Assembly (NCBI RefSeq): GCF_002939865.1
Contig: NZ_MDEE01000001.1
Location: forward strand, 519,701-583,700
Origin: Xanthomonas dyei
GTDB lineage: Bacteria; Pseudomonadota; Gammaproteobacteria; Xanthomonadales; Xanthomonadaceae
Direction of reading: 5' to 3'
DNA length: 64,000 bases
Below are positions 37,255 to 47,060 of this stretch, in pieces. The position numbers and the translations under genes are program-made. The notes beneath the pieces are model-generated. The model was not told the DNA's origin. It searched no databases and saw only the letters and a list, made by a program, of their open reading frames with translations. Each line of letters begins with the position of its first letter. The first letter of the stretch is position 1.

Positions 37255-37893
37255 TCAGCGCTGCGCCGGCTGCCAGTGCGGGCCGTGCTGCCCTGCCGCC
37301 ATGCGCTCGGCCGGGCGCACGCGAAACACCACGCTCATCCGCTCGCCCACGGCCCGGCTGGTCTTGGGAATGCCATGCGTATACGTGAGCTGCGAGGCAT
37401 GGCTCATCGCCAACAGGCTGCCCGACGCCAATTCCATGCTGATGGCGCGGCTGCGGCCATCGTTCGCACGCAGATGCATGCGCCTTGCAGCCCCCAGCGA
37501 CAGCAGCGCAATGGGATGCGGCGCAAGCAGCGTGTGTAGCGCGTCGTGATGCATCGCCACGCTGTCGCGCCCATCGCGGTACAGATTCAACCCCGCCGCG
37601 TTATACGGGGCGGGTAACACCGCTTGCACGATCTCCAGCAGGCGCTGCAGCGGCAGCCCGGGCGGCACTGCGGCATCCAACCGATAGGAGGCCAGCAAGC
37701 GCGGCACCGCCACCACGCGGTCGTACATCTCACGCCGCTGGCTGTGCCAGTCGGCGCGTTCGCGCAGGGCCGCGAAGCACTCCAGCGCCAGTGCAGGCGT
37801 CAGCAGCTGCGGCCAATAGCGCACGCCGCCTTCGGCATCGTCCAGCACCTGCAAGGGCGCGACGGGGGTGTCGAACAAATCCATCTGCGCCAT
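37255..37893 (-). CDS. alkB: AlkB-type 2-oxoglutarate/Fe(II) dioxygenase for alkylated DNA (212 aa)
   Basis: Repairs 1-methyladenine and 3-methylcytosine by oxidative demethylation. The iron-binding motif is HHD (DSVAMHHDAL), with the distal His in SHASQLTYTHGIPKT and the 2-oxoglutarate Arg residues in RMSVVFRVRPAE. NLYRDGRDSVAMH is the usual family strand. I favour the ATG at 37893 (MAQMDLFD), giving the standard length of about 212. ATGs at 37968 and further up to 38178 are in frame but would add a poorly coding extension. The gene is a stand-alone copy with no ada neighbour. Confidence 0.85.
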   Translation of the reverse strand: MAQMDLFDTPVAPLQVLDDAEGGVRYWPQLLTPALALECFAALRERADWHSQRREMYDRVVAVPRLLASYRLDAAVPPGLPLQRLLEIVQAVLPAPYNAAGLNLYRDGRDSVAMHHDALHTLLAPHPIALLSLGAARRMHLRANDGRSRAISMELASGSLLAMSHASQLTYTHGIPKTSRAVGERMSVVFRVRPAERMAAGQHGPHWQPAQR

Positions 37894-38267
37894 ATGCGGG
37901 CGACTGCCCAGGATTTCAGCTGCGCGCTGTCGTTGCGCAGTGCGCCAACCCGACCAGTTCAGTTTCATGCTGCGATCAGCGATAGCGGCATTGCGACGTC
38001 GTTGAATGGCAGATGGCGATTGACGCAGACGCACACGTTGAAGCATCGCAACGCATAGCCGTCTACGAGGGAGCCGCACGCCGCGCGTCCACTGACCACG
38101 GCATGGCTGCTGCATCCCTGCTTGCATGCTCGCTTGGCGACGCATCGCCACCCCATCTACACCTGGCGACCCCAACAACGATCAATCCTTCGTACACGGC
38201 GTGACGCCTGTGGCAGGCAACGTCGCTGTGCTACGGTCCGGCGCTGCATCCGCCGGAGACGTTTCGC

Positions 38268-40628
38268 ATGCCGCATCGATCGGTCGCATCCTCACCTCTG
38301 CGTTGGCTGGTGCTGCTTGCCGGCCTTGCTGTCACTGCCGGCAGCGCAGCGCCACGCGCGGCCGAGTCTGCCTTCAACGCGGTGGACCCGTTCATCGGCA
38401 CCGGCGGCGAAGGACACACCTATCCCGGTGCCACGGTGCCGTTCGGCATGGTGCAGTTGAGCCCGGATACGCAGATCAAACCGCGCAAGGAGGCCTACGG
38501 CTGGGCTGCGGGGTATCGGCATAGCGACAGCACCATCGTCGGGTTTTCGCACACGCATTTTTCCGGCTCCGGGCATTCGGATCTGGGCGACATCCTGCTG
38601 ATGCCGCAAGTTGGCGAGGTCAAGCTGGAGCGTGGCGATGCCAGCCAACCCGGCAGCGGCTATACCGCGCAGTTCGACCATGCCAGCGAGCAGGCGCAAC
38701 CCGGCTATTACGCAGTGACGCTGAAAGACCGCGCTATCCGTGCCGAACTCACCGCCAGCGCACGCGTGGGCGTACATCGCTATACCTTCCCCAAAGGCAA
38801 GCCGGCACATGTACTGGTGGACCTGCGCACCAGCCTGTACGACTACCCCGGCAAGGTGCAGTGGTCGCGGCTGCGCGTGCGCAGCGATGGCACCGTCACC
38901 GGCTTCCGCGAAACACGCGGCTGGGCGCCGGGCCGGCAGCTGTATTTCGCCATGCGTTTTTCGCGCCCACTCACCGCCACACAGTTGCACGACACCGAGC
39001 AGGACATCCCATACAAGGGCTTCCCGCCGCCGGGCGACAGGCACCCCGCGCAACGCGCGCAGATCGAAGGCCGGCAACTGGTCGGCGTCTTCGATGTCGC
39101 CAACGACGGCACACCGCTGGTGGTCACCGTGGCGCTGTCGCCGGTCAGCGAAGACGGCGCCATCGCCAATCTGCAGACCGAAGTGCCCGACTTCGATTTC
39201 AACCGCGTCCGCGCCGATGCCCGCACACAATGGACCCAGGCGCTGTCGGCGATCGATGCGCAAGGCACGCCGCAGCAGCGCAGCCAGCTTTACACCGCGC
39301 TGTATCACACCCTGCTCGGGCCCACGCTGTTCATGGACAGCGATGGCCAGTACCGCGGGCCAGACAACGCCGTGCATCAGGCCAACGGCTGGACCAACTA
39401 TTCCACCTTTTCGCTGTGGGACACCTACCGCGCACTGCACCCGCTGCTCACCCTGGTGCAGCCAGCGCAACGCAGCAGCGACGTGGTCAATTCCCTGCTC
39501 GCGTCGCGCCGCGAAAGTGCCTACGGCATCCTTCCCGTTTGGGCATTCCACGGCCTGGAAACCTGGTGCATGATCGGCTACCACGCGGTGCCGGTGATTG
39601 CCGATGCCTACATGAAAGGCATCGGCGGCTTCGATGCCAACGAAGCGCTCGATGCCATGGTCGCCAGCGCCAACTACGGCCCCTACGACGGCATCGCGCA
39701 ATACCGCGAGCTGGGTTACGTGCCCATCGACGAAGAAGGCGAAGCCGCATCGAAGACACTGGAATACGCCTTCGACGACTGGACCATCGCGCGCATGGCC
39801 GGTGCGCTCGGCAAGCGGGAGATTGCAGCCGAGTTCACCAAACGCGCCGGCAACTGGAAGCATGCCTTCGACCCGGCCACCGGCTACCTGCGGGCCCGCA
39901 CCCGCGCCGGCGCATTCCGCGAACCGTTCGATCCCTCGGCCAGCGGCTACGGCAGCGACTATACCGAAGGCAATGCGTGGCAATACTCCTGGTACGTGCC
40001 GCAGGATGTCGCCGGGCTCGCCACCGCGCATGGCGGCGAAAACACGCTACTCACGCGGCTGGACGCGGTGTTCGACGCCAGGGTCGACCCCAAGGTGTTC
40101 GAGCATATGGAAGACATCACTGGCCTGATCGGCTGGTACGCACACGGCAACGAACCCAGCCACCACGTCGCCTATCTGTACGCCTACGCGGGCCAGCCGT
40201 GGCGCACGCAGGCACGCCTGACCCAGATCATGGACAGCCAATACCACGCCGGCCCCGAAGGCCTGGCCGGCAACGACGACCTCGGCCAGATGTCGGCCTG
40301 GTACGTGTTCACCGCACTGGGGTTTTACCCGGTCGCACCGGGCAGCAACCAATACATCATCGGCCGCCCGTTCCTGCCGCGCGCCACGCTCAACCTGCCC
40401 AACGGAAAGCATTTCAGCATCATCGCAGATGGCGTGAGCAAAGCGCGCCCGTATATCGGCAGCGTCTCGCTCAACGGCACGCCTTTGACTCGCGCCTACC
40501 TGACCCATCAGGAGATTCAGGCCGGCGGCGAACTGCGCGTGCGCATGCAGGAAACACCGAACACACAATGGGCTACCGACCCGGCGCAGCGGCCGTATTC
40601 GATGTCGGCGCCGGCGTCGGCTCAGTAA
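38268..40628 (+). CDS. Glycoside hydrolase family 92 alpha-1,2-mannosidase (786 aa)
   Basis: A calcium-dependent exo-alpha-mannosidase, likely periplasmic. A Sec signal (WLVLLAGLAVTAGSAAPRAA) precedes the family opening (AVDPFIGTGGEGHTYPGATVPFGMVQLSPDT). The catalytic region is intact, with FSHTHFSGSGHSDLGDI, GNEPSHHVAYLYAYAGQPW and AGNDDLGQMSAWYVFTALGFYPV. Xanthomonas carries several GH92 enzymes used to trim plant N-glycans. Its last 7 bp overlap the convergent DUF429 gene. Confidence 0.95.
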   Translation: MPHRSVASSPLRWLVLLAGLAVTAGSAAPRAAESAFNAVDPFIGTGGEGHTYPGATVPFGMVQLSPDTQIKPRKEAYGWAAGYRHSDSTIVGFSHTHFSGSGHSDLGDILLMPQVGEVKLERGDASQPGSGYTAQFDHASEQAQPGYYAVTLKDRAIRAELTASARVGVHRYTFPKGKPAHVLVDLRTSLYDYPGKVQWSRLRVRSDGTVTGFRETRGWAPGRQLYFAMRFSRPLTATQLHDTEQDIPYKGFPPPGDRHPAQRAQIEGRQLVGVFDVANDGTPLVVTVALSPVSEDGAIANLQTEVPDFDFNRVRADARTQWTQALSAIDAQGTPQQRSQLYTALYHTLLGPTLFMDSDGQYRGPDNAVHQANGWTNYSTFSLWDTYRALHPLLTLVQPAQRSSDVVNSLLASRRESAYGILPVWAFHGLETWCMIGYHAVPVIADAYMKGIGGFDANEALDAMVASANYGPYDGIAQYRELGYVPIDEEGEAASKTLEYAFDDWTIARMAGALGKREIAAEFTKRAGNWKHAFDPATGYLRARTRAGAFREPFDPSASGYGSDYTEGNAWQYSWYVPQDVAGLATAHGGENTLLTRLDAVFDARVDPKVFEHMEDITGLIGWYAHGNEPSHHVAYLYAYAGQPWRTQARLTQIMDSQYHAGPEGLAGNDDLGQMSAWYVFTALGFYPVAPGSNQYIIGRPFLPRATLNLPNGKHFSIIADGVSKARPYIGSVSLNGTPLTRAYLTHQEIQAGGELRVRMQETPNTQWATDPAQRPYSMSAPASAQ

Positions 40629-41338
40629 TAGATGCCCATTCGCACCCCGCAGGCATCGCGCTCCACCACCGCTGGCAGACTGCCGGCAGCTCCTGCAGCA
40701 ATGCGCTGCGCGCTCCAGTGGGCCGCCAGGGCATCGAGGACATCGTCTGGCTGTGCGCATGCGCGCGGCACGCGCTCCAGCAGCGACGCAACGCGCGCCG
40801 CGCCATAGTGATCGCCTAACAAGGTGCGCCGTTGTCGGTGTCCTTCGCCGCTTTTCTTGGGTGCCGCCAGGCCTTGCCCGCCGGCAAGCGCTGCGAACGA
40901 CACTTCCGGATGCACCTCGAATACATGCTCCGCCCATGCGGTGTCTGCACGCAACGCGCTGTCCCAATCGCGAATCTTGGACAGCAATGCAAACGACTGC
41001 ACACCAAAGCCGCGTTGCTTTTCATGATCCAGCACGCGATGCAACGCCGATGCTTCTGCCTGTGTTTCAGCCTGCAAGATGCCGCGCAACGGCGCGGCAA
41101 AGATGCTGCACGCACGGCGCCCGCCGACAAAGCGGCGCGCCTGTACATCTGCCGCACGCGGCGCATGCTCACTCAAGCCCAACGGAATATCGACGCCCAG
41201 CACATCCACGTTGCGCAACGCCGCCGCCAGCTCGGTCACCGTTGCGTAATAAGCAAATTTAAGCGCATCGCCCGCCTCCCAGACCGTAATCCAGCCGCTG
41301 CATGCGCCATCCACGCCAGCACAGTGATGTCGTTTCAC
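40622..41338 (-). CDS. DUF429 family protein, predicted RNase H-like nuclease fold (238 aa)
   Basis: Typical DUF429 motifs: AGVDGACSGWITVW at the N-terminus, LGVDIPLGLSEHAPRAADVQAR, and RGFGVQSFALLSKIRD. The C-terminal DDVLDALAAHWSAQR completes the acidic set. I chose the GTG at 41336-41338, since the family begins near GVDG and GAGGATGGGG precedes it. ATGs at 41380 and 41389 are in frame and cannot be excluded. Function unknown; fold predictions suggest a nuclease. Confidence 0.8.
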   Translation of the reverse strand: MKRHHCAGVDGACSGWITVWEAGDALKFAYYATVTELAAALRNVDVLGVDIPLGLSEHAPRAADVQARRFVGGRRACSIFAAPLRGILQAETQAEASALHRVLDHEKQRGFGVQSFALLSKIRDWDSALRADTAWAEHVFEVHPEVSFAALAGGQGLAAPKKSGEGHRQRRTLLGDHYGAARVASLLERVPRACAQPDDVLDALAAHWSAQRIAAGAAGSLPAVVERDACGVRMGIYY

Positions 41339-41522
41339 GTCCCCATCCTCATTAAATGGACTGCATCGGGTGACCGTCATGTAACGCAACAGCGCCCGTC
41401 ACGCGTTCACATGACGCACAACATTTATTCACCCGTGCGCATCATCGCCGTTCCCACACTGGCTTGCATCGGCACGCTGTCTCAATGCGCGCCGCGCTAT
41501 CCCCCAATGCAGGAGACCGTGC

Positions 41523-42425
41523 ATGTCCAGCGCGAAAAACCAGTACGCAATGCAGAACCCGCTCACCCAATTCCCGCAACCGAAGTTTCCGGAGCAGACC
41601 CAGCAGGCGCCGGGCACCATCCATGCGCTAGAACCCAAGGCTGACCACGGCGAACAAACGTACAAGGGCTTCGGCCGACTGGTCGGCCGCAAGGCGCTGA
41701 TCACCGGCGCAGACTCCGGCATCGGCCGTGCCACCGCCATTGCGTATGCGCGCGAAGGTGCGGACATCGCGCTCAATTATTTGCCGGAAGAAGAACAGGA
41801 CGCCGCCGAGGTCGTCGCACTGATCGAGGCCGAAGGCCGCAAGGCGATCAGCATCCCCGGCGATCTCAAGGACGAAGTCTTCTGCAACCAGTTGGTCGAG
41901 CGCGCGGTCAAGGAACTGGGCGGTCTCGATCTGCTGGTCAACATCGCCGGCAAGCAGACTGCCATCAAGGAGATCGCCGACATCACCACCGAACAGTTCG
42001 ACGCGACCTACAAGACCAACGTCTACGCGATGTTCTGGCTGTGCAAGGCCGCCATTCCGCATCTGCCGCCGGGCGCGTCGATTATCAATAAAGGCTCGAT
42101 CCAGTCGTATCAGCCCTCGCCCACCCTGCTCGACTATGCCTCTACCAAGGCGGCCATCGTCAATTTCACCAAGGGTCTGGCGCAACAGGTTGCCGAGAAG
42201 GGCATCCGCGTCAACGCTGTTGCACCTGGCCCGGTGTGGACCCCGCTGCAACCCAGCGGTGGCCAGCCACCGGAGAAGATCCCCGAGTTTGGCTCGGAAA
42301 CCCCGCTCAAGCGGGCCGGCCAACCCGTCGAGATGGCACCGCTCTACGTCATCCTGGCCTCGCAGGAATCCAGTTACGTCACTGGCGAAGTGTTCGGTGC
42401 CACCGGTGGTCTGCTGCTGTCCTGA
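41523..42425 (+). CDS. Short-chain dehydrogenase/reductase, YghA-like (300 aa)
   Basis: An NAD(P)-dependent oxidoreductase of the stress-associated YghA group with an N-terminal Pro/Gln-rich tail ([20 protein letters not shown]). Cofactor motif [13 protein letters not shown]-type motif as NIAGKQ; catalytic Ser, Tyr and Lys in [23 protein letters not shown]. The natural substrate of this group is uncertain. No operon partner is evident. Confidence 0.92.
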   Translation: MSSAKNQYAMQNPLTQFPQPKFPEQTQQAPGTIHALEPKADHGEQTYKGFGRLVGRKALITGADSGIGRATAIAYAREGADIALNYLPEEEQDAAEVVALIEAEGRKAISIPGDLKDEVFCNQLVERAVKELGGLDLLVNIAGKQTAIKEIADITTEQFDATYKTNVYAMFWLCKAAIPHLPPGASIINKGSIQSYQPSPTLLDYASTKAAIVNFTKGLAQQVAEKGIRVNAVAPGPVWTPLQPSGGQPPEKIPEFGSETPLKRAGQPVEMAPLYVILASQESSYVTGEVFGATGGLLLS

Positions 42426-42599
42426 CTACCACAACACGCGTTTCCAGCACGACGCCACCACAACCTTACCGATCGCGGCATGCGCAGCGATCGGTAAGCG
42501 TTTCTTCGGTGGCGTGTTGGTACTGGCGATAGCATCGACTGGCGGGGCATCAGCAAGACTGAGATCCAGGGTAGTTCGACCCGTTACTCGACGATCGCT

Positions 42600-42660
42600 T
42601 CGACGCCACACCCCTTTTCCCGCTGGGAGAAGGGGCGCGAAGGGCGGATAAAGGGACGCA
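42600..42660. repeat. REP-like intergenic palindrome
   Basis: CCCCTTTTCCCGCTGGGAGA followed by AGGGGCGCGAAGGGCGG. The dyad (CCCCTTTTCCC / GGGAGAAGGGG) and the trailing GAAGGGCGGAT match the common Xanthomonas repeat. A diverged second copy lies at 44265-44330. Confidence 0.7.
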
Positions 42661-42692
42661 ATCGCCACCAACACTCCGAGCACCATCCACGC

Positions 42693-44180
42693 TTACCGCG
42701 TCATCACCACCGTCTGGATCGCATGCGCCGGAATCTCCAACGCACTGGATGCCTCGCCCACATACAGGTTGTAGCGAACCGCCACGTCGCTGGCGTTCAT
42801 CACCACCGTCGCCAATGACCCATCGCGGTTCGCAAATGCAGTCGTCATCAGATTGCTACGGCTACTGGCCGCACTTACCCGCCGCGCCCCGGGGCGGATG
42901 AACTTGGAAAAATGGCCGATATACCAATAGCTCGGCGTATAAGTCACCTCACCCGTGCGCGTGTCGGCATGCACCGGGGCAAAACAGTAATTGCCCACAT
43001 GATTGGGCCCACCGTTCTGGTCGAGCAGGATGTTCCAGTCGGTCCAACCCACCGCGCCATGATTGAGGTCGTTGATGATGGCGGTCCCATAACGCTCGCC
43101 ATTGGGCCAATACTGCAACTTCGCGGGGTCGAACTTTTCCACCGCCGCTTCGGTGAGCAGCAGATGCTTGTCCGGGTATGCCTGCGCCACTGCTGCCACG
43201 TTCTCCACCATCGGTTCGAATCCGGCCCAGGTTTCGTACCAATGAAAGCCCATGCCCCACGCGTATTTGGCCGCGTCCGGGTCGTCAAAGATCACATGCG
43301 CGCGGTGCACCATCATGTCGCGGTTGTGGTCCCACACGATGATCTTGCGGTCGCCATAGCCGGCGCTGGCCATGGTCGGGCCGAGGTGGTTCTTCAAGAA
43401 GTCGCGCTCTTCTTCTGCCGAAAAGAGCATCGACTCCCAGGTCTGTACCGCCATCGGCTCGTTCTGCAGGCTGATGCCCCAGATCGGGATGCCGGCCTTT
43501 TCGTAGGCGGCGATAAACCGCGTGTAGTAGCTGGCCCAGGCCTGCGCATACTCCGGCAACAGCTTGCCGCCCTTGAGCATATTGTTGCTGTCTTCCATGA
43601 AGGCCGGCGCGCTCCACGGGCTGGCAAACGTGGTGAGCGTGCCGCCGGCCGCAGCGATGGCCTGGCGCAGCATCGGAATGCGGTATTTCGCATCGTGCTT
43701 GACCGAAAAACTCTTCAGCGCTGCATCGCCGTCCTTGATGTAGGTGTAGCTGCCGCTGCTGAAATCCGAGCTGTGGATGGTGGTGCGCGCCAAGGTATAG
43801 CCGATCCCCTTTTGTGGGTCGTAGTACGCGGTGAGCAGCGCGCGTTGCGCCCGCTTGGGCAGCTTGGCAAAGGTCTCCGCGCTGGCGTCGGTAATCGCCC
43901 CACCGATGCCCAGCAGCTCCTGAAACTGGCGCTGCGGATTGACGAAGATGGAGTTCTCTTTTTCGGTCAACGCATGCCCTGCCACCGGTGCGGCCGCAGC
44001 GCTGCGTACCAGTTGCGCGGGTGCGCCTTGCGCACTGGTGTACACGATCAACGTGCCCGACGCGGTAGCGCGCGCGCTCGATGTGTCCTGTGGCGTCTGC
44101 GCGCCGGCCAGGCCAAACGCACCCAGCATGCTGGCCGTTCCCATCACTCCCATCGACCACGCCATCGTTCGCTTCACCAT
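42693..44180 (-). CDS. Glycoside hydrolase family 30 enzyme (495 aa)
   Basis: A secreted beta-glycosidase of the glucosylceramidase/beta-1,6-glucanase group. Signal peptide MVKRTMAWSMGVMGTASMLG, ending near AFGLAGAQ. Acid/base Glu in GISLQNEPMAVQTWESM; nucleophile Glu in HLLLTEAAVEK. The barrel opens with QFQELLGIGGAITDASAETFAKL, and the C-terminal beta domain (LATVVMNASDVAVRYNLY) closes it. The ATG at 44180 is preferred, since the 33-residue extension precedes the signal peptide. Substrate not known; plant glucosylceramides or fungal beta-1,6-glucan are candidates. Confidence 0.93.
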   Translation of the reverse strand: MVKRTMAWSMGVMGTASMLGAFGLAGAQTPQDTSSARATASGTLIVYTSAQGAPAQLVRSAAAAPVAGHALTEKENSIFVNPQRQFQELLGIGGAITDASAETFAKLPKRAQRALLTAYYDPQKGIGYTLARTTIHSSDFSSGSYTYIKDGDAALKSFSVKHDAKYRIPMLRQAIAAAGGTLTTFASPWSAPAFMEDSNNMLKGGKLLPEYAQAWASYYTRFIAAYEKAGIPIWGISLQNEPMAVQTWESMLFSAEEERDFLKNHLGPTMASAGYGDRKIIVWDHNRDMMVHRAHVIFDDPDAAKYAWGMGFHWYETWAGFEPMVENVAAVAQAYPDKHLLLTEAAVEKFDPAKLQYWPNGERYGTAIINDLNHGAVGWTDWNILLDQNGGPNHVGNYCFAPVHADTRTGEVTYTPSYWYIGHFSKFIRPGARRVSAASSRSNLMTTAFANRDGSLATVVMNASDVAVRYNLYVGEASSALEIPAHAIQTVVMTR

Positions 44181-44264
44181 GCACCCTCCCAGGTTGTTCA
44201 CGACGCAGCCTAACCGAGCAACGCGCTGCAACATCGCAGCGCAAACGGGCGCAACCATGCATCC

Positions 44265-44330
44265 CTTCTCCAGCCGCACCGTCGTCCCATCGGGAGAAGG
44301 TGGCCCGAAGGGCAGGATGAGGGTACGTCT
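44265..44330. repeat. REP-like intergenic palindrome, second copy
   Basis: CGTCGTCCCATCGGGAGAAG followed by GTGGCCCGAAGGGCAGGATG. It lies in the 345-bp gap upstream of the GH30 gene, which otherwise shows no gene. Confidence 0.7.
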
Positions 44331-44525
44331 GCACGGACTAGATCAACACAGCAATAGAAATGCCGACCAAGGCAACACGTCCTGACAACCAGCCATCGTA
44401 AGCACCCCGCTCCGTGCCCCGGCCTGCATCTTGCGACGCGAGCACTCCCGGACAAGCGCGCCAGCGCCTCGTAAGCGTTGCCTTCTCGCGCCACCGGGTG
44501 AAGGGTTTACATCACCGGTAGCCGT

Positions 44526-45401
44526 CTAGCGCGCAGTCCGCGCCAATCGATCCAAAATCCCAGGCACTTCCAACCCAAGCTCCCGCGCCAAAAATCCCAC
44601 CGTGCCAATCCGCCTGGCCAACTGCTTGCCCGCAGCGGCATGCACAAACACACCCCACAACGCCGCCGTCAATGCATCGCTGCCACGCGCGGCAAACCCG
44701 GCAATCAACCCGGCCAAGGTATCGCCCGAACCGGACGTCCCAAGGCCAGGCACGCCGCCACGGTGCACCCACAGCGCACCATCGGGCCCGGCAATGACAC
44801 TGTCGGCACCCTTGACGATCACCACGCTGCGCGTCTTCTTTGCAAACGCCAACGCGTAGTCGCCGGGCGCCGCTTCCACCGCCGTCTTGTCGTCGCCGGC
44901 CAGCGTGGCCATCTCGCCGGCATGCGGCGTCAGTACCAACGGTCGGCCCATCGGCGCGCGCAAGCGTGGCGACAACGCGCCCGCATCCAGCACCAGTGTG
45001 CACACCGCCTGCGCAATCGCGCGTTCGACCAACGCCGCAGTGGTATTGGTCGACGCCATGCCCGGCCCGATTACCGCCGCGTCGCAGGACGCCATGGCCG
45101 CATCGAGCGTACGGTGCCCGCGCACAATCTCGCCTTGCGCGTTCTGCCCCAACCCGAGTACCAGGGCTTCCGGCACCGCCAACGCCATCCCCGGTGCAAC
45201 GCTCTCCGCGGTGGCAATCTGCAGTTTGCCCGCACCCGCACGCAATGCCGCCTCGCCGGCCAACAACGCGGCGCCTGGCACACGCATCGATCCGCCCACA
45301 ATCAGCACGCGCCCACGCTGCTCCTTGTCGCCACCGGGCAACGGCAGCGGCATCGCGCGCAATGCTGCGGCAGTGAGCGTGCGCACGCGTGCCGCAGCCA
45401 T
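44526..45401 (-). CDS. nnrD: ADP-dependent NAD(P)H-hydrate dehydratase (291 aa)
   Basis: Repairs hydrated NADH and NADPH. This is a ribokinase-fold protein with the motif GLGTSGSGDTLAGLIAGFAARG, AVIGPGMAS, and LVLTPHAGEMATL. Only the dehydratase domain is present; the epimerase domain (NnrE) usually fused in E. coli is missing, so it must be a separate gene. It starts 1 bp after the histidine phosphatase gene ends, so the two form a tight pair, although no shared pathway is obvious. Confidence 0.92.
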   Translation of the reverse strand: MAAARVRTLTAAALRAMPLPLPGGDKEQRGRVLIVGGSMRVPGAALLAGEAALRAGAGKLQIATAESVAPGMALAVPEALVLGLGQNAQGEIVRGHRTLDAAMASCDAAVIGPGMASTNTTAALVERAIAQAVCTLVLDAGALSPRLRAPMGRPLVLTPHAGEMATLAGDDKTAVEAAPGDYALAFAKKTRSVVIVKGADSVIAGPDGALWVHRGGVPGLGTSGSGDTLAGLIAGFAARGSDALTAALWGVFVHAAAGKQLARRIGTVGFLARELGLEVPGILDRLARTAR

Positions 45402-45402
45402 G

Positions 45403-46191
45403 TCAGCGCGCTCCTGCCGGCCGATCGGACTCGGTGGTCACCGGCTCCTGTGCAAGCTCCGGCGACACGAACTTGGTGCGCACCAGCTCCAGCGATTGCC
45501 CATCGGCCGCGGCAACGTATTCGGTCACCCCGCAATTGGGCACATCGCCCTCGCGGTCGATGCCCAGAATGGTGGCTTCGTCCATCCGCTCGATCAGATA
45601 GCGGAAGCAATTGACGATCACCTGATGCCCCACGATCAACACGCGCGCGCCCACATGATTCCGCTGCAAATCGCCCACGATGCTGCGCAGGCGAAAGATC
45701 ACATCGCACCAACTTTCGCCACCGGGCGGGCGGAAGTAGAACTTTCCCACCAGATTACGTTGCTCAAATAGCGCGGGAAATGCATCTCGAATGCCGGACG
45801 TGGTGTAACGGTCGAGAACGCCGAATTCTTTTTCGCGCAGCCGCTCGTCCACGCTCACTGCCGCAGCGGGCTGGCCCAGCGCCCTGGCCACCGCCGCAGC
45901 GGTCTGCCTTGCACGCACATAGGTCGAACTCAGGATCAAGGTCGGCCGTTCGTGCTCTGGCAAGCCTGCCATCCACGCACCCAAGGCGTCCGCCTGGCGC
46001 TCGCCCAGCGGCGAAAGCGGAATATCCGCATCCCGATGCTCCAGCTCGATCAGCGCCGCTCCCTTGGCCTCGGCCACATCGCGCGCCACATTGCCTGCGC
46101 TCTGCCCATGCCGCACCACCCACAACCGCGCCGGCCACTGCGCCGACACCCCTGCAACCGCACTGTTCTCACTCACACGCATCTCCTGCAA
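45403..46191 (-). CDS. Histidine phosphatase superfamily (phosphoglycerate-mutase-like) protein (262 aa)
   Basis: A branch-1 histidine phosphatase. Catalytic RHG motif is in LWVVRHGQSAGNVA, the Arg in SSTYVRARQTA, the Glu in LREKEFGVLDRYT, and the second His in LIVGHQVIVNCFRYL. The sequence has a long tail of about 40 residues after the core. A start at 46182 (MRVSEN) is possible. The substrate is unknown. It is followed within 1 bp by nnrD. Confidence 0.85.
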   Translation of the reverse strand: MQEMRVSENSAVAGVSAQWPARLWVVRHGQSAGNVARDVAEAKGAALIELEHRDADIPLSPLGERQADALGAWMAGLPEHERPTLILSSTYVRARQTAAAVARALGQPAAAVSVDERLREKEFGVLDRYTTSGIRDAFPALFEQRNLVGKFYFRPPGGESWCDVIFRLRSIVGDLQRNHVGARVLIVGHQVIVNCFRYLIERMDEATILGIDREGDVPNCGVTEYVAAADGQSLELVRTKFVSPELAQEPVTTESDRPAGAR

Positions 46192-46361
46192 CGAGCCCCA
46201 TATGTTGCACGGCGGCCGTGAAAAAACGGTCGATCAGCGCATCTGCACGAACTGCAACACAGCGCACGCAGCACCCATGACCAATGGCCTATAGCCCAGC
46301 GAACGCAACGGATGGGTAACGCAACGCCGCTATACTGCAGCCCCCCGCCGACTTGCTCCCC

Positions 46362-46991
46362 ATGTCCAACGTTCTGCTGCTACGCACGGCGAAAGAGCGC
46401 GAAGAACTGCTGCTGGAAGAGGTGCTGGATGCCACCGAACAGTGCATCGACGAGATCGGCCTCAACGCCACCAGCTTCGAACTGATCGCCGAACGCGCCA
46501 AGGTCTCTTGCGGCAGCCTGCTGCAACGTTTCGAAGACAAGGACGCGCTGGTGCGCGCACTGCTGGAGCGCAACTACATGCGCGCCATCCGCCAGATGTG
46601 GCTGGTGGAACGCCCGGCCAACGTGCACGTGGTGGATTTCATCGCCGGCCTGCTCGAAGAATGGCTGCTGCAGGAAATCAACATCAAGCGCACCCGCATC
46701 GACCTGGAGCTGCACCTGGCCACCCTGCGCGACCCGGTGCTGGCCGCCTTCATGCGCCGCCAGAGCGCATCGCTGATCGAACACCTCAGCGCCCTGCTCA
46801 AACGCCTGCTGCGCGGCCACGCCGACCCCGCCAGCAGCGAACAGGAATTCCAGGCGCGCGTCTTCGCCGTCGCCGCCATGTGCGGCGGCCTGCACAGCGT
46901 GATGACCAGCGGCATGGAACTCAACCGCATGCATTTGCAGCTGATCCTGCGCGAGAGTTTGTCTGGCATCTTGAAGTCGGCGCCGGTGTAG
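46362..46991 (+). CDS. TetR-family transcriptional regulator (209 aa)
   Basis: N-terminal helix-turn-helix at about residues 15-60 (ATEQCIDEIGLNATSFELIA, then GSLLQRFEDKDALVRALLERN). The ligand domain has no close named relative that I recognise. The ATG at 46362 is preferred to a TTG three codons earlier. It is divergent from the histidine phosphatase gene, with 170 bp between. Target genes unknown. Confidence 0.85.
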   Translation: MSNVLLLRTAKEREELLLEEVLDATEQCIDEIGLNATSFELIAERAKVSCGSLLQRFEDKDALVRALLERNYMRAIRQMWLVERPANVHVVDFIAGLLEEWLLQEINIKRTRIDLELHLATLRDPVLAAFMRRQSASLIEHLSALLKRLLRGHADPASSEQEFQARVFAVAAMCGGLHSVMTSGMELNRMHLQLILRESLSGILKSAPV

Positions 46992-47060
46992 CTTGGAAAG
47001 CCCGGCAGGTCATGCATAACCCAGCGTGTTACTCCAAGCAGCAAGGCATGGCGTCGGCTT